NCBI GenBank assembly: GCA_028554795.2
Contig: CM068831.1
Span: 59,581,180 to 59,645,179 of the forward strand
Direction: 5' to 3'
Origin: Sinohyriopsis cumingii
Lineage: Eukaryota; Mollusca; Bivalvia; Unionida; Unionidae
Length of the DNA stretch: 64,000 nt
In this document: positions 18,580-29,467 of the stretch, in pieces
Layout: every line of letters starts with the position of its first letter
How positions within the stretch are numbered: the first letter of the stretch is position 1
The notes under the pieces: generated by a model
The model's database searches: none
Seen by the model: only the letters and a program-made list of their open reading frames with translations
Told to the model about the DNA's origin: nothing
Position numbers and translations under genes: made by a program

Positions 18580-18621
18580 CCCAAAGGCCCTTTTCAGGGC
18601 CACTCCAATCTCTCGAAAAGA
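18580..18621 (+). terminator. Perfect histone-type 3' stem-loop with downstream element
   Basis: CCCAAA, then GGCCCTTTTCAGGGCC at 18,586-18,601, then ACTCCAATCTCTCGAAAAGA. The stem-loop satisfies GGYYCUUHUHARRRCC fully, the upstream AAA and downstream ACYCCA flanks match animal histone mRNAs, and the purine-rich element 8-19 nt beyond the loop resembles the U7 snRNA site. Confidence 0.82.
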
Positions 18622-18688
18622 TCATGACTTTCAGTTGCCTACCCCTTTTTATTTTTTGTTTGTGTGTTCCATTTCCATAGACCCGTAA

Positions 18689-18720
18689 GGTCGGGACCTT
18701 ATCAAAATAGGGTCCCGACC
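18689..18720. repeat. Strong hairpin next to the terminal repeat
   Basis: GGTCGGGACC (18,689-18,698) and GGTCCCGACC (18,711-18,720) form a perfect 10-bp stem with an 12-nt AT-rich loop. Not found in the element 3 terminus. Confidence 0.6.
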
Positions 18721-18866
18721 CTGTTCCATTTCCCTTGTTAATTTCCCATTGTCCCTATACAGACCCACGATTTTTCTCCATGTTAATTTCCCATTGTCCT
18801 TATACAGGCCCAGGGGGGTCTGTAATGCTAATTCCCATTGTCCCCCTATCGCCCCACTTCACTACT
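18721..18866 (-). repeat. Right terminal inverted repeat of element 1 with internal tandem units
   Basis: Contains two or three units of about 50 bp, each with TTAATTTCCCATTGTCC followed by TATACAG(G/A)CCC. The reverse complement matches 56,549-56,890, including GACAATGGGAATTAGCATTA. On the minus strand the outer end begins AGTAGTGAAGTGGGG, fitting the AG start of Polinton termini. Confidence 0.7.
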
Positions 18867-21747
18867 TACAGGCTTTAAAAATTGTGGCTAAACGTACACC
18901 CAAGATATAGGCCGAAATTTAATTATGACAGGTCCGCGCCAGTTCACTCTATCCGGTACTCTGATATGAACTGAATTAAATTCCCTTCCTCTTCCGCTAA
19001 TGTCTTGCCTGCACAACTGGCTGGTGAATATGGACGGGATGCATGTTTTATATGTGTCTAAATTTCTTAAATTACTTCTGTATCTTTTTGTTGTTGGTAT
19101 TTACCAAATGTGCACAGCCCCACACCCACACAATTATACACTCATCAACTCAAGACAGCCGCATGATCTTTGTGATCTTAATTTGGTTTTCGCGACGAGT
19201 TTAGTTCACTTTAGCAGCATGCCAGTCTGGTTTGGCTTTTCAGGGCAATACAGTTTTCACCTGAAGAAGGTTTTCTTGAGTCAGAATGAATCATTCAAAC
19301 TATCCATTGGAATGAATAAGTGCTCATTGATTGTTATGTACTAAAACACTACTTTCGGATTATTGTGAATTCATTTGAAGACAATCTGGATTATCTTAAT
19401 GTGGTACATCAGCACATTCAAGATTATTGGAATGAATTCGGAACATCCTATACTTTTGCACTTGTGATAGAACATTTAGGATTATTTGGGATTTAATTCA
19501 CAATAATGAAAGTCCCTCTTAAATATTTTTACTTTGCATTATAGGGAAAAATATTTTGTTTGTTGGATTTTACAACTTTTTGGTTTCGCTTCTTTCAGAT
19601 AGTTATTTTAAGACCATAGACTCTACTTTTCTCTATGTTGGTGTTTGGGCTTTGGATTTGTTTTAATTCGTTGGGGGAAGTTTCTTTTCCTTTTAGTCCT
19701 AAAAAGGACTTTTGGCTCTTCCTCTTTTATGGTGTTATTTCTTCTACTTTTGCTTTCTTCTTTTTTCTTCCTTTTGATCATCTTCTTCTTTCTTTCTTTT
19801 TCTTTCCTGTATCTTCTTTATGTTCTGCTCTTACGGTTTCTTGTCTTCTGCTGGTTCTTCTCTACTCATTTTCGTTATTACTGCTCTTGCGTCGTATCTG
19901 CTGTGCTCTTCGTGTCTGTCCCAAACGTACATACAGCCAACTTCACAACATTGCAGATTGGACCATTCGGATGGGGTATACAAAATTAGACATTGCTTGC
20001 CTCATTACAATGGATTTAAAATACTCAACAACATCTGATTACATACAAATTTGTAAGTAAAAGCTCTGATAACAATCATATTATTCAAATGTTAAATTCA
20101 AGACTCTTTCCCAATACAACGCCGACATCATCTTCATCCGTACTTTCCGTGCAGCGGAACCTACATATACGGATGCAAATAATACAGGATTATTGTGTTC
20201 CTCCTCTTGTGATGGTCCTCTCAATAGAAGTCACTTCGTCCTGTATCTTCGCCATTTAGCTCTCTCCCCTTGCCCCAGGAGATACCATTTCCATTCCTCT
20301 TAGGTCATGTTTTCATCGCAAAGAGGATGCCTTCTTCTACCCACCGCCTCAGAAAAAGGAATGGGACACTGTGTTGATCCCAAGTAATCCCCCACTATCA
20401 CCAACCCTTATCGCAAGTAAGAAACATCTTTGGAGATGAGTTCTACAAATATCTTACCGTTGTATTTACGCATAAGGACGAGCTGGACAAAAGCGAGAAA
20501 TTCCTTCAGCTGTTCATTTCTGAAGCAACTTCTGACCTGCAAAATGTCCTTTGAAGAACTAGCAATATATGTATGGCCATCGAGAATGAAACGTTTTCGG
20601 ACAAGGTCGAGGTACAGATGAAGGAGCTGTTCGATCTAATTATACATGTTGTCTGAATGAATGGGGGAGGGAGCACTTCACTATTACCACTTATGCAAAT
20701 ATCGAAGAAAGACTCTTGAACGAGGAGGACAAGGGAAGCAAGTCACCGATGAAGAAGTTGACACAAACTATACACGACAAGAAATTTGGGAAACTGATAA
20801 AGATGCTGGAGAAGAGAAGGAACGTCTGCAGGTGTTGGTTGGCAGTTTACAGATAATTACTGAAACATCTTCCACGGACGAAGCTCAAACAGTTGAAGCC
20901 AAGATTAACCAACTTGATATAGTAAAGGTAAAGCTCGAATATGACATCATTATGATGAAAGAAGAGAGCATGTGCATAAAAAGGAGTCATGGGAACACCC
21001 ACAGGATCCAGGGTGGTTTAGACTTGCCATAGGAAAATGACTGAATCTGAGGAAGGGCAACTTCTTGTGAATTTCATCAAACAGTCCAGCTTTTACCATT
21101 CTTAAATTTGTGATTAACTTTTTAAAGAGGTACCTGAAAAAAATAATTGAACGCAATTCCAATGTAATGTTAAACTAATTCCAAACTAAAGTAGATTGTA
21201 AAGGCAGAGTTTGAGCAATAGAGGACTGTTTCATCGCTAATTGGCTCTAACTTTAATGGACAAAGATTTTCTTTCTGAAGGACATTCGTTTCGTTTAATT
21301 TTTTTCTCCTATGATCAAATTTGTTTAATAAAAGGTCTTCACATTTAACATTTAAGAGTTTTTTCTACGTCTACAAGATTCACACCTTTTGATCGAAAAC
21401 TATTTTCTGACTTATAAAAAAAATGATCATTCTCGTGTATTCAAACATAACAAACACTTATATTTCCTCTGTAAAAAAAATCAAAGTTTTTTTTTTAGAA
21501 CTTTGTTGAAGTTAATGAAAATACCAGCTGAACTGTGCCAAACACTGTATTGTATTAAATTATTCGTACACTTGGTACCAGCTACTTTTCAGGTTATTGA
21601 ATATTATAGGCAAAGCAGATAGCTGGCATGGGCATATGTACTAAGATTTGACCGAAAATTTGCATGACTGAATCTTTGGTTACCGTGTATGATAAAATTA
21701 AGGTCTGTGAAAATTAGTCAATGCAATCGTAACACTTTCACGTCTTC
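18867..21747. other. Host DNA without a convincing gene
   Basis: AT-rich sequence. Short open frames (for example 19,635-20,060, low-complexity Phe/Leu/Ser) look accidental. Around 20,430-21,030 there are codon-like stretches in switching frames (Glu/Lys-rich), possibly a very old pseudogene that I cannot identify. Confidence 0.5.
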
Positions 21748-22916
21748 TGCAAAACCTTCGACATTGCTCTTTACATAACCAACTTGTCCACATTGCTCTT
21801 TTATAACCTACTTGTCGACATTGCTCTTTACATAACCAGCTTGTCGACATTGCTCTTTACATAACCAGCTTATCCACATTGCTCTTTACATAACAAACTT
21901 GTCCACATTGCTCTTTAATAACCTACTTGTCCATTTTGCTCTTTACATTACCCGGTTGCCGGCATTCATCTTTACATAACCTACTTGTCCACATTTCTCT
22001 TTACATAACCAACTTGTCGACATTGCTCTTTACATAACCAGCATGTCGACATTGCTCTTTACATAACCAACTTGTCGACATTGCTCTTTACATAACCAAC
22101 TTGTCGACATTGCTCTTTACATAACCTACTTGTCGACATTGCTCTTTACATAAACATCTTGCCGGCATTCATCTTTACATAACCAACTTGTCGACATCGC
22201 TCTTTACATAACCAACTTGTCGACATTGCTCTTTACATAACCAACTTGTCGACATTGCTCTTTACATAACCAACTTGTCGACATTGCTCTTTACATAACC
22301 AACTTGTCGACATTGCTCTTTACATAACCAACTTGTCGACATTGCTCTTTACATAACCAACTTGTCGACATTGCTCTTTACATAACCATCTTGCCTGCAT
22401 TCATCTTTACATAACCAGCTTGTCGACATTGCTCTTTCCATAACCAACTTGTCGACATTGCTCTTTATATAACCAACTTGTCCACATTGCTCTTTACTTA
22501 ACCAACTTGTCGACATTGCTCTTTACATAACCATCTTGCCTGCATTCATCTTTACATAACCAGCTTGTCGACATTGCTCTTTACATAACCAGCTTGTCGA
22601 CATTGCTCTTTACATAACCAACTTGTCGACATTGCTCTTTACATAACCAACTTGTCGACATTGCTCTTTACATAACCAACTTGTCGACATTGCTCTTTAC
22701 ATAACCATCTTGCCTGCATTCATCTTTACATAACCAGCTTGTCGACATTGCTCTTTACATAACCAACTTGTCGACATTGCTCTTTATATAACCAACTTGT
22801 CCACATTGCTCTTTACTTAACCAACTTGTCCACATTGCTCTTTACATAACCATCTTGCCGGCATTCATCTTTACATAACCATCTTGTCGACATTGCTCTT
22901 TACATAACCAACTTGT
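21748..22916. repeat. 29-bp satellite array
   Basis: About 40 tandem copies of a 29-bp unit containing ACATAACCAACTTGTCGACA, most with a SalI site (GTCGAC). A variant with CATCTTGCC(T/G)GCATTCATC recurs near 21,955, 22,150, 22,385, 22,535, 22,705 and 22,850, which suggests higher-order amplification of multi-unit blocks. Confidence 0.92.
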
Positions 22917-24209
22917 CTGGTCACTTGTCTTCTAAGTACCCCATAGGCGAATCCATGCAGTCTTTGACTGCATATCATGGTCGATATAAACTTGACTATT
23001 GCAATCGAATGCAGTAGGAAAAAATTATCGTGAATTTGTATCGACTGTAATCTTCATGTGTATTATCTGTCTCTTTAACAAAAGTAGTCACGAACATGAT
23101 AGCGCTATTTGGAATCTGCCCAAAGAAGTCGTACGAGCCGCTATAATAATCACGTTGTCCGTCCATCAGTTTGTCCTTTAACATTTGGTTTTATGCAAAA
23201 TAAGCTTTCAGATGATTACTGGATTTGAACTAAATATGACATTCAAATATTTTTAGGAAGATTCGAAAGATCTGAATATGCGGCATCATTCTAGGTCACC
23301 ATTTAGCCCGTAAATACCCACCCTCACATCCACACCCACCCTATCTTCCTATCTTACATTTTCACAGAACACCTTTAAAAAGAATGATTGGATTTCAAGC
23401 ATCGTTGGCATGCAGCATGATACTGATGACACATTACCAAATGTCCAAAATCCCACAACATCATTTAATGGAGTAATGCCCCTATGATGTTTCCTATCTT
23501 CATTAGTTTTGGATTCTACAGCCTTAATTTTCCAAAAACTTATTGCTTTTCAATTGAATTTGCTATGCAGTTTTATTGCAAGGGACCGCACTGATATAGA
23601 TGTTTTGTTGTTGTGAAAACATCAATGTTTTGCCGCAAAGCTGCTATTGGATTTCTTGAAAGTGTTACTTTGGTGTATTGCAGTATGAATTAGATTTACA
23701 TTTTTTGAGAAACAATCGAACAAGGCAAGACAAAATAAATATAGTTCTGGAAATTTTCAGAACACTTGCATGTAAATCTGTTATTCTCTTATATACTCTC
23801 AATTTTATTGCTAAGACTTAGTCGGTGGCTCCTGTCGGGTACATGGCTGATGTACGACAAATTTGATCCAAAAAATGAATGACCACGCCCTATAATGAAC
23901 GACATTTTACCGGAAATAACGTAATGGAACTGAAAATTAACTCAGGAATAAGTTAATTGTTTTCTTTGCTAAGGGTATGAATTTTAGTGTAAGCTAACAC
24001 TATTGTATGAATGAGTGCTTTTGTGAATGTTACTATAAGGTACTATGAAATATCAAAATTTGGAGCAAATTTAGTAAACATCACATTCAAGTAAGCTTAT
24101 CACAACGGAATGTCACTTTTTAAGGCAGGAGGGGGTGAATTATTAATCTGTTTTCTTACATATAAATCGGCCGCCTCCAAAACAAACGACTGAGCAAGAT
24201 GTTTAACCG

Positions 24210-24248
<39 letters not shown>

Positions 24249-25085
24249 CATCGGCAAATGTCATTCATTTACGTTTATAATGATAATTAAACAAATACAA
24301 ACGAGATGTTTAACTGACAAGGAAACACATGTATTTTTTATGTCGTTCCCTGAAGCATAGATTGGAGGAAAAGACTGATTATGAATAAAACATTACCTTC
24401 TGTGATTCTTAACATATTTCCATATAGCTACGAGATAGATCGTTAACTGCGTTTCTCTTCTTTTGTTTTGCTTTGTAAGAGTAGAGTCAATGAATGAAGC
24501 CAGGGCCGACAAGGGAGGAGGATATATCCCCGGACAAAACTTTTTAATTTTATAAAAGAAAAATATTTTCGAACAAGAAGTAGGAGAGGCTTAGGTGTTT
24601 CTTACCCCAGGACCCGTGATCGCTCTCTATGGCCCTGAATGCAGCCAGCGAACGTCCTTGTATCCAGCAACTGGTTCGTTAGTTGTAAAGTAGAGAATGA
24701 AATGATGGCACTCTTTGATAAGTATCAAACTGCAGTCCAAATAAGTAAAGAATCAAATTTACTGACCATACATTTTTACATTCTGGCAGATAAGCTGTGA
24801 TCTCCGTGCGCATGACTCTGGAAAGACGCTCTAGACAATATGCTGTAAATTTTCCAAACGGTTTGTAAATGACATGGATGACCGAGAAGAAAAGATACCC
24901 TCGTCCAGATTTTTCTTATTGCTATCGTTCATAATAGTAACATAAAATTATACAATTTTTACTTCCAAAGTTGAAATTAATATAAATGATCGTTGCTTAG
25001 CAATTCCTTCCGTGCTCAGGGATAATAAAGTAGAACAAATATATTGCCGAAGAGGAAGAACAAATTATATGAGCGTCTCATAATG
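22917..25085. other. Host DNA, no gene seen
   Basis: AT-rich with a (CT)n microsatellite at 24,212-24,245. No extended coding frame or RNA gene visible. Confidence 0.5.
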
Positions 25086-25390
25086 CCTAATACCGAGACA
25101 TGTACAAAGTAAAAACTTCAGGATGAATAATACCGAGCCATGTATAAAGTAAAAACTTCAGGATGAATAATACCGAGACATGTATACAGTAAAAACTTCA
25201 GGATGAATAATACCGAGACATGTACAAAGTAAAAACTTCAGGATGAATAATATCGAGATATGTACAAAGTAAAAACTTCAGGATGAATAATATCGAGACA
25301 TGTACAAAGTAAAAACTTCAGGATGAATAATATCGAGACATGTACAAAGTAAAAACTTCAGGATGAATAATATCGAGATATGTACTAAGT
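25086..25390. repeat. 40-bp tandem repeat array
   Basis: Seven to eight copies of a 40-bp unit containing GACATGTACAAAGTAAAAAC and TTCAGGATGAATAAT, with few substitutions between copies. Confidence 0.9.
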
Positions 25391-25640
25391 ACCGCAATAG
25401 TCACATGATATATAATAACGAGAAATGTAAAATGTCCCGCATATGCGCATGATGTACAAAATACAGCATTGTCACATGATGTCTAATAACGAGATATGTA
25501 CAAAATACAGCAATTGTCACATGATGTCTAATAACGAGATATGTACAAAATACAGCAATTGTCACATGATGTCTAATAACGAGATATGTACAAAATACAG
25601 CAGTAGTCACATGATGTCTAATAAAGAGATATGTACAAAA
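25391..25640. repeat. 45-bp tandem repeat array
   Basis: About five copies of a 45-bp unit containing ATGTACAAAATACAGCA and TCACATGATGTCTAATAACG. The shared GAGA(T/C)ATGTACAAA core suggests it derives from the adjoining 40-bp array. Confidence 0.88.
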
Positions 25641-27400
25641 GTAGTCACCAGCGTCTGACTGTATCTAAAGTATATATTGAGATTATATGAGTTGCATTGC
25701 GTGGCGTTTTATTCAAGAATCACAATACAGATTATTTAAAGTTTTATTAGAAAATTGACCAATCCACGACTGTCAGTCAAAACTGACCAATGTACGACAA
25801 TGCACTGATTTTCTAACCGATAGTTTTCTAAAACATTCAAATGATCAATAAGATTGTCGAAAGCTTTTCACCTTGCATTACACCGTCACGAGAGTAAAAT
25901 AAAGCATATTGGTCTCCCGCAAAACTGACACAAGATCTGATATTATAACACATCCCATATATCTTATTCCAAAGAATTTCCAATCAACATTGTAATGTTA
26001 TAATTTGATCGACAACCCTATCCTCCAAACATTGTCAAAATCACTTCTAAAATCAATAACGGCACAATGTAGATTCATCGTGCAATATTTTTATTTTCTT
26101 TTAAATTTCAGTAAGAGTTTGAGGACAAAATACATGGTATGTTGTTTAATTCATCCGGCTTGGTTTTCTTTAAACAACTAGTGAAGATATAACAAAATTC
26201 TTATTTGTTTTCTCTTCTCAAGCACATACGTAAAACAGGCTACAAAAACAGTTCCAAATCGTTTTAAGTTCTGTATTTATCGGGTAAGCTTGGGAACCCT
26301 TTCATCTTATGTATTGATCTGATTAGCTACCTCAGTCCATGCATCCAAAATCAGTCCAGAATTAAATTTTAACTCTAAAAGTAACCATACGAAGTCATCA
26401 GCATATCAAAAGTACCGTACAAAGGGGTTTTGTTACTCTGAAAGCATTCAGTAAAATTCATAATTGGTGACTCATTAACAGCAGAATAAAACAATGTCAT
26501 TATTGTTATATATTGTACTATTTCACCATTTTCAAAATCATATTTTTAATTTTGTCAACATTTCTAATTTAAAAAAATGCATCTGGTTTTTTTTAAATTT
26601 TTCTTCCTAAATTGTCCAGGGGATGGGTGTCTAGAAAGTTGAGGACACGGAAGAGAGAGGTTCGGATTCATAGGAAAGGGATCGAGTCTCGTACAAGCAC
26701 AAGTTATAGTCTCAATCATCTACAGTATGTTCTTTGATATAAGTTTGCAATTATTCGTTGAATTTATTCGTTTTAAATCCATACATACAATTTCCGTGAG
26801 TTCGGAAGTTAATGGCGTGAATGCATTGTTATCTATTGGTATATGACTTGTGTATTCTAAGGATTTCATCCATTACTTCTGTTACAAATTGTGGGAATAT
26901 GTGAATTTATCTGTCTTAAATGATATGTATAATGTATCCAAAGATTGATGTTACTGTATTTGTAAATGTATGTCAATGAATTTTTAATTAGCAAGTAATG
27001 TAGCTAAGACAAGACGCAAAGACCATTAATTACTTTGTATAATTAAATAGTACATTCTTTTTAACAAAGAGACGATTATGTTAGCATTAGGAGCACCTGT
27101 CGACAGATATCATTCAACTAGTGATTTATAGCCCACAGTAGTACGTAATAGTTTATCAATGAGGTCTAGTTATGACATGGTTCCAGTTAGGAATGATGTT
27201 AACAGCTAGGGGAAAGCAGCAGAGAGGGCGAACAGACCAAGATCGAAAAGTGTCGAAAAATTAAAAATAACCCTTCCTACGAACAAAGAAAAAATAAAAA
27301 GCGTCGACAGATTTAACCAAAGCGTCGACACAAATTGAAGCAAAAATAAAATCTTCCAAAAGATTTCTCAGATTGGTGTTACTTTAACGTCGTTGTCTTT
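25641..27400. other. Host DNA, no gene seen
   Basis: AT-rich with no extended coding frame. A short inverted pair, GCAGAGAGGGCG near 27,218 and CGCCCTCTCTGC near 27,453, lies just outside element 2 and might mark its left boundary. Confidence 0.4.
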
Positions 27401-27469
27401 TTTTTATTCGTAGAATGGTTTATTTTACCACGTGGACACTTTATTGAGGTCGCGCCCTCTCTGCTTCTT

Positions 27470-27851
27470 TTACCACCATACCAAGTTTGATGAATATTTC
27501 TCAACACGTTCTCGCTGTCGTTTCTCCTCATCTGTTTCATCTTTATTTGTTTCATCTTTATTTGTTTTGTTCTTCAAGTAATATTCAAGTTCTGATGGTG
27601 GTTTTTCTATTTTTGGATTTATGTTCTTTCTTCTTTTGTAATATATCATTATATTTCTGTATCGATCTTCACCGCAATTTTTGCAAATCTGGTATAATCC
27701 TCTAACGCCATTGTTACAACCAACACAACTTCGTGGACCAGCATGAGGGTTTTTCTTTATAAGATAATTATGTTTTTTTACAATATTCTCCACGGCATTT
27801 TTTCTCACATTTGTTAGTGGTTCCTTGACGTAGCCACGCACAATTGTTCAT
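27470..27851 (-). pseudogene. Zinc-ribbon protein of element 2 family, frameshifted
   Basis: The ATG at 27,851 is preceded by ATTATTATA and opens MNNCAWLRQGTTNKCEKKCR, matching the N-termini of the genes at 32,961 and 45,748. A frameshift near 27,780 is needed to reach the ribbon SCVGCNNGVRGLYQICKNCG, then YRNIMIYYKRRKN and a Lys/Glu/Thr-rich tail. Only copy of the family outside the zinc ribbon-HNH pair; element 2b has no counterpart beyond its ATPase. Function unknown; two CX2C pairs suggest zinc-dependent nucleic-acid binding. Confidence 0.6.
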
Positions 27852-27888
27852 TATAATAATGATATCTTTTTAATTCAATTTAATTTTA

Positions 27889-28553
27889 TCATCCAAATAT
27901 TTTATCAAGACCTACACGATATCTTGTTCTAGGATCATGTAAATTTATTGTTATAAATCCATGCGGAGTAGCTTCCGCTCGTGAAAAGAAATTTCTGAAT
28001 TTAATTATATCCATGTCACCGCTGCACCAAGTTTGATGAATATTTCTAAGTGTGTGTGTGTCTACGCCATTAAACACAACTAAATATTACAATTGTCCCT
28101 GATTACTTTTGGTATTTGTGTATATCGTTGAGTAACATAGATCACATCTGTATTTTTATGTCTACCGCGAGAAAATATTCTGGCTGGATTTGATTGTTTA
28201 TCTAGCATCACATCATCATACACAACTAAATTATTAATAAATCCGTCTAAAACATCAACGGACGGTACTTCATCAATATCGGTTATAAACTCTATAACAT
28301 CATTATCTTCGTCCAGTAATCTTGCGTTTTCATTGAAATCTTTAAGTACATCATAACATCGTTGATCATCAACGGATGGTACTACTAAATATAATTTATC
28401 CCATTTCAACCATCTCATTATCAGATTAAGTAATAACTGCGTCTTACCCGATCCAGATGGTCCTATGATAATCATTCTGATGGAATTCGGTAGCGCAGGA
28501 TGGTGTTTAACTGGCTCTCGTTGCCGAGTTGCTGAGAAATCAATTATATCCAT
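27889..28553 (-). pseudogene. Packaging ATPase, one frameshift
   Basis: HerA/FtsK-type genome-packaging ATPase. The frame 28,553-28,080 has Walker A IIIGPSGSGKTQLL and Walker B NLVVYDDVMLDKQ plus DVIYVTQRYTQIP; the C-terminal part (28,077-27,889, FNGVDTHTLRNIHQ) is in another frame. The intact homologue at 50,198-50,848 runs straight through the junction, so a frameshift near 28,080 inactivated this copy. Confidence 0.85.
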
Positions 28554-28565
28554 ATATATTATAAC

Positions 28566-29467
28566 ATGAATTTATGTTGCTAACGCTGTAGATCTAAAAG
28601 TCCAACTACTGATTTAGCTACGGTTATAACAAAAAATAAAAAAATAGCGTATGGTGGAAAATGTTCTGTGTGCGGTAGAAAGAAATTTTCGTTTTTACCT
28701 AATAAGCGCGGTGGTGATATTGCTAATTTGATGTCAAAGTTTCCAGGTACTCCATGGGCTAAATACCATGGGCTAACCGTTGTTGATGTTGCAAGTAGGT
28801 ATAAAGATGCAGAACCGCTATCATCGAAAACATCATCTGAAGTAGCCGATGCGTTTGAACGAATTTATCAACGAGGTGGTCTGCGATGGCCACAGCTGCT
28901 ACAGGTTGATCCTGGTAAGGAATTTCTTGGTCCAGTATCATCGTTGATGAAACAACATAATACCAAAATACGACGAGGACATACTGCGATTCACCGTGAT
29001 CAGGCAATTGTTGAGCGATTTAATCGAACACTTGCCGAGCGGTTATTTGGATATCAATACGCTAAGGAATTTATTCAAGATAAAAGATCTCGCGAATGGG
29101 TTGCAAGATTACCAAGCGTGATAGCTGCATTAAATAATGAGATTACACGAACAACCAACATGAAACCCATTAATGCAATTACAAAAAATATATACCAACA
29201 CAACGAAAAGATATTGAAAAACAAAAAATATTGGGTGATGTTACAGTTAGATATTTATATGAATCGGGTGAACTTGAAGGTGGTAAAGCGAGAGCAAATG
29301 AACCTATTTGGAGTGTTACCACACACAAAATATCCACCGTGACAAGATCATCAGTTAGACCTGCAATCTACAGATTAGATTCGACTGCTCCTCAACGTGG
29401 ATTTACACGTGAACAACTACAAATAATTCCAGAGGATACACAATTACCACCGCGATCACTTAACTAG
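28566..29467 (+). pseudogene. Deletion chimera of zinc-ribbon/PLA2 gene and integrase
   Basis: From ATG 28,566 a TAA occurs at codon 6, then the zinc-ribbon part (GGKCSVCGRKKFSFLPNKRG) and the GTPWAKY segment that in element 2b precedes the phospholipase domain. Here it joins directly to integrase core at LTVVDVASRYKDAEPLS. The PLA2 domain and the integrase N-terminus with its first catalytic Asp are missing. QVDPGKEFLG (second Asp) and AIVERFNRT (Glu) remain. A frameshift near 29,210 separates the C-terminal TRSSVRPAIYRLDS part. The stop overlaps the HNH-domain stop on the other strand. Confidence 0.82.

Larger units (their letters stand above)
1..18866 (-). mobile_element. Element 1: degraded Maverick/Polinton (adintovirus-like)
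   Basis: The set of PolB, retroviral-type integrase with chromodomain, FtsK/HerA-type packaging ATPase, adenain-like protease, double-jelly-roll MCP and penton defines the Polinton/Maverick class. Core genes are on the minus strand. The right end is set by a terminal repeat ending near 18,866, which recurs in inverted orientation at 56,549. The left end is outside the window. Several essential genes carry stops or frameshifts, so the copy is not autonomous. It is more GC-rich than element 2 and the flanking DNA. Confidence 0.92.

Noticed and set aside
19635..20060. Membrane protein gene
   Set aside because: Phe/Leu/Ser-rich frame arises from a T/C-rich tract; overlapping frames look the same.
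21748..22916. CRISPR-like array
   Set aside because: Repeats are contiguous with no unique spacers, and the sequence is eukaryotic; it is a satellite.
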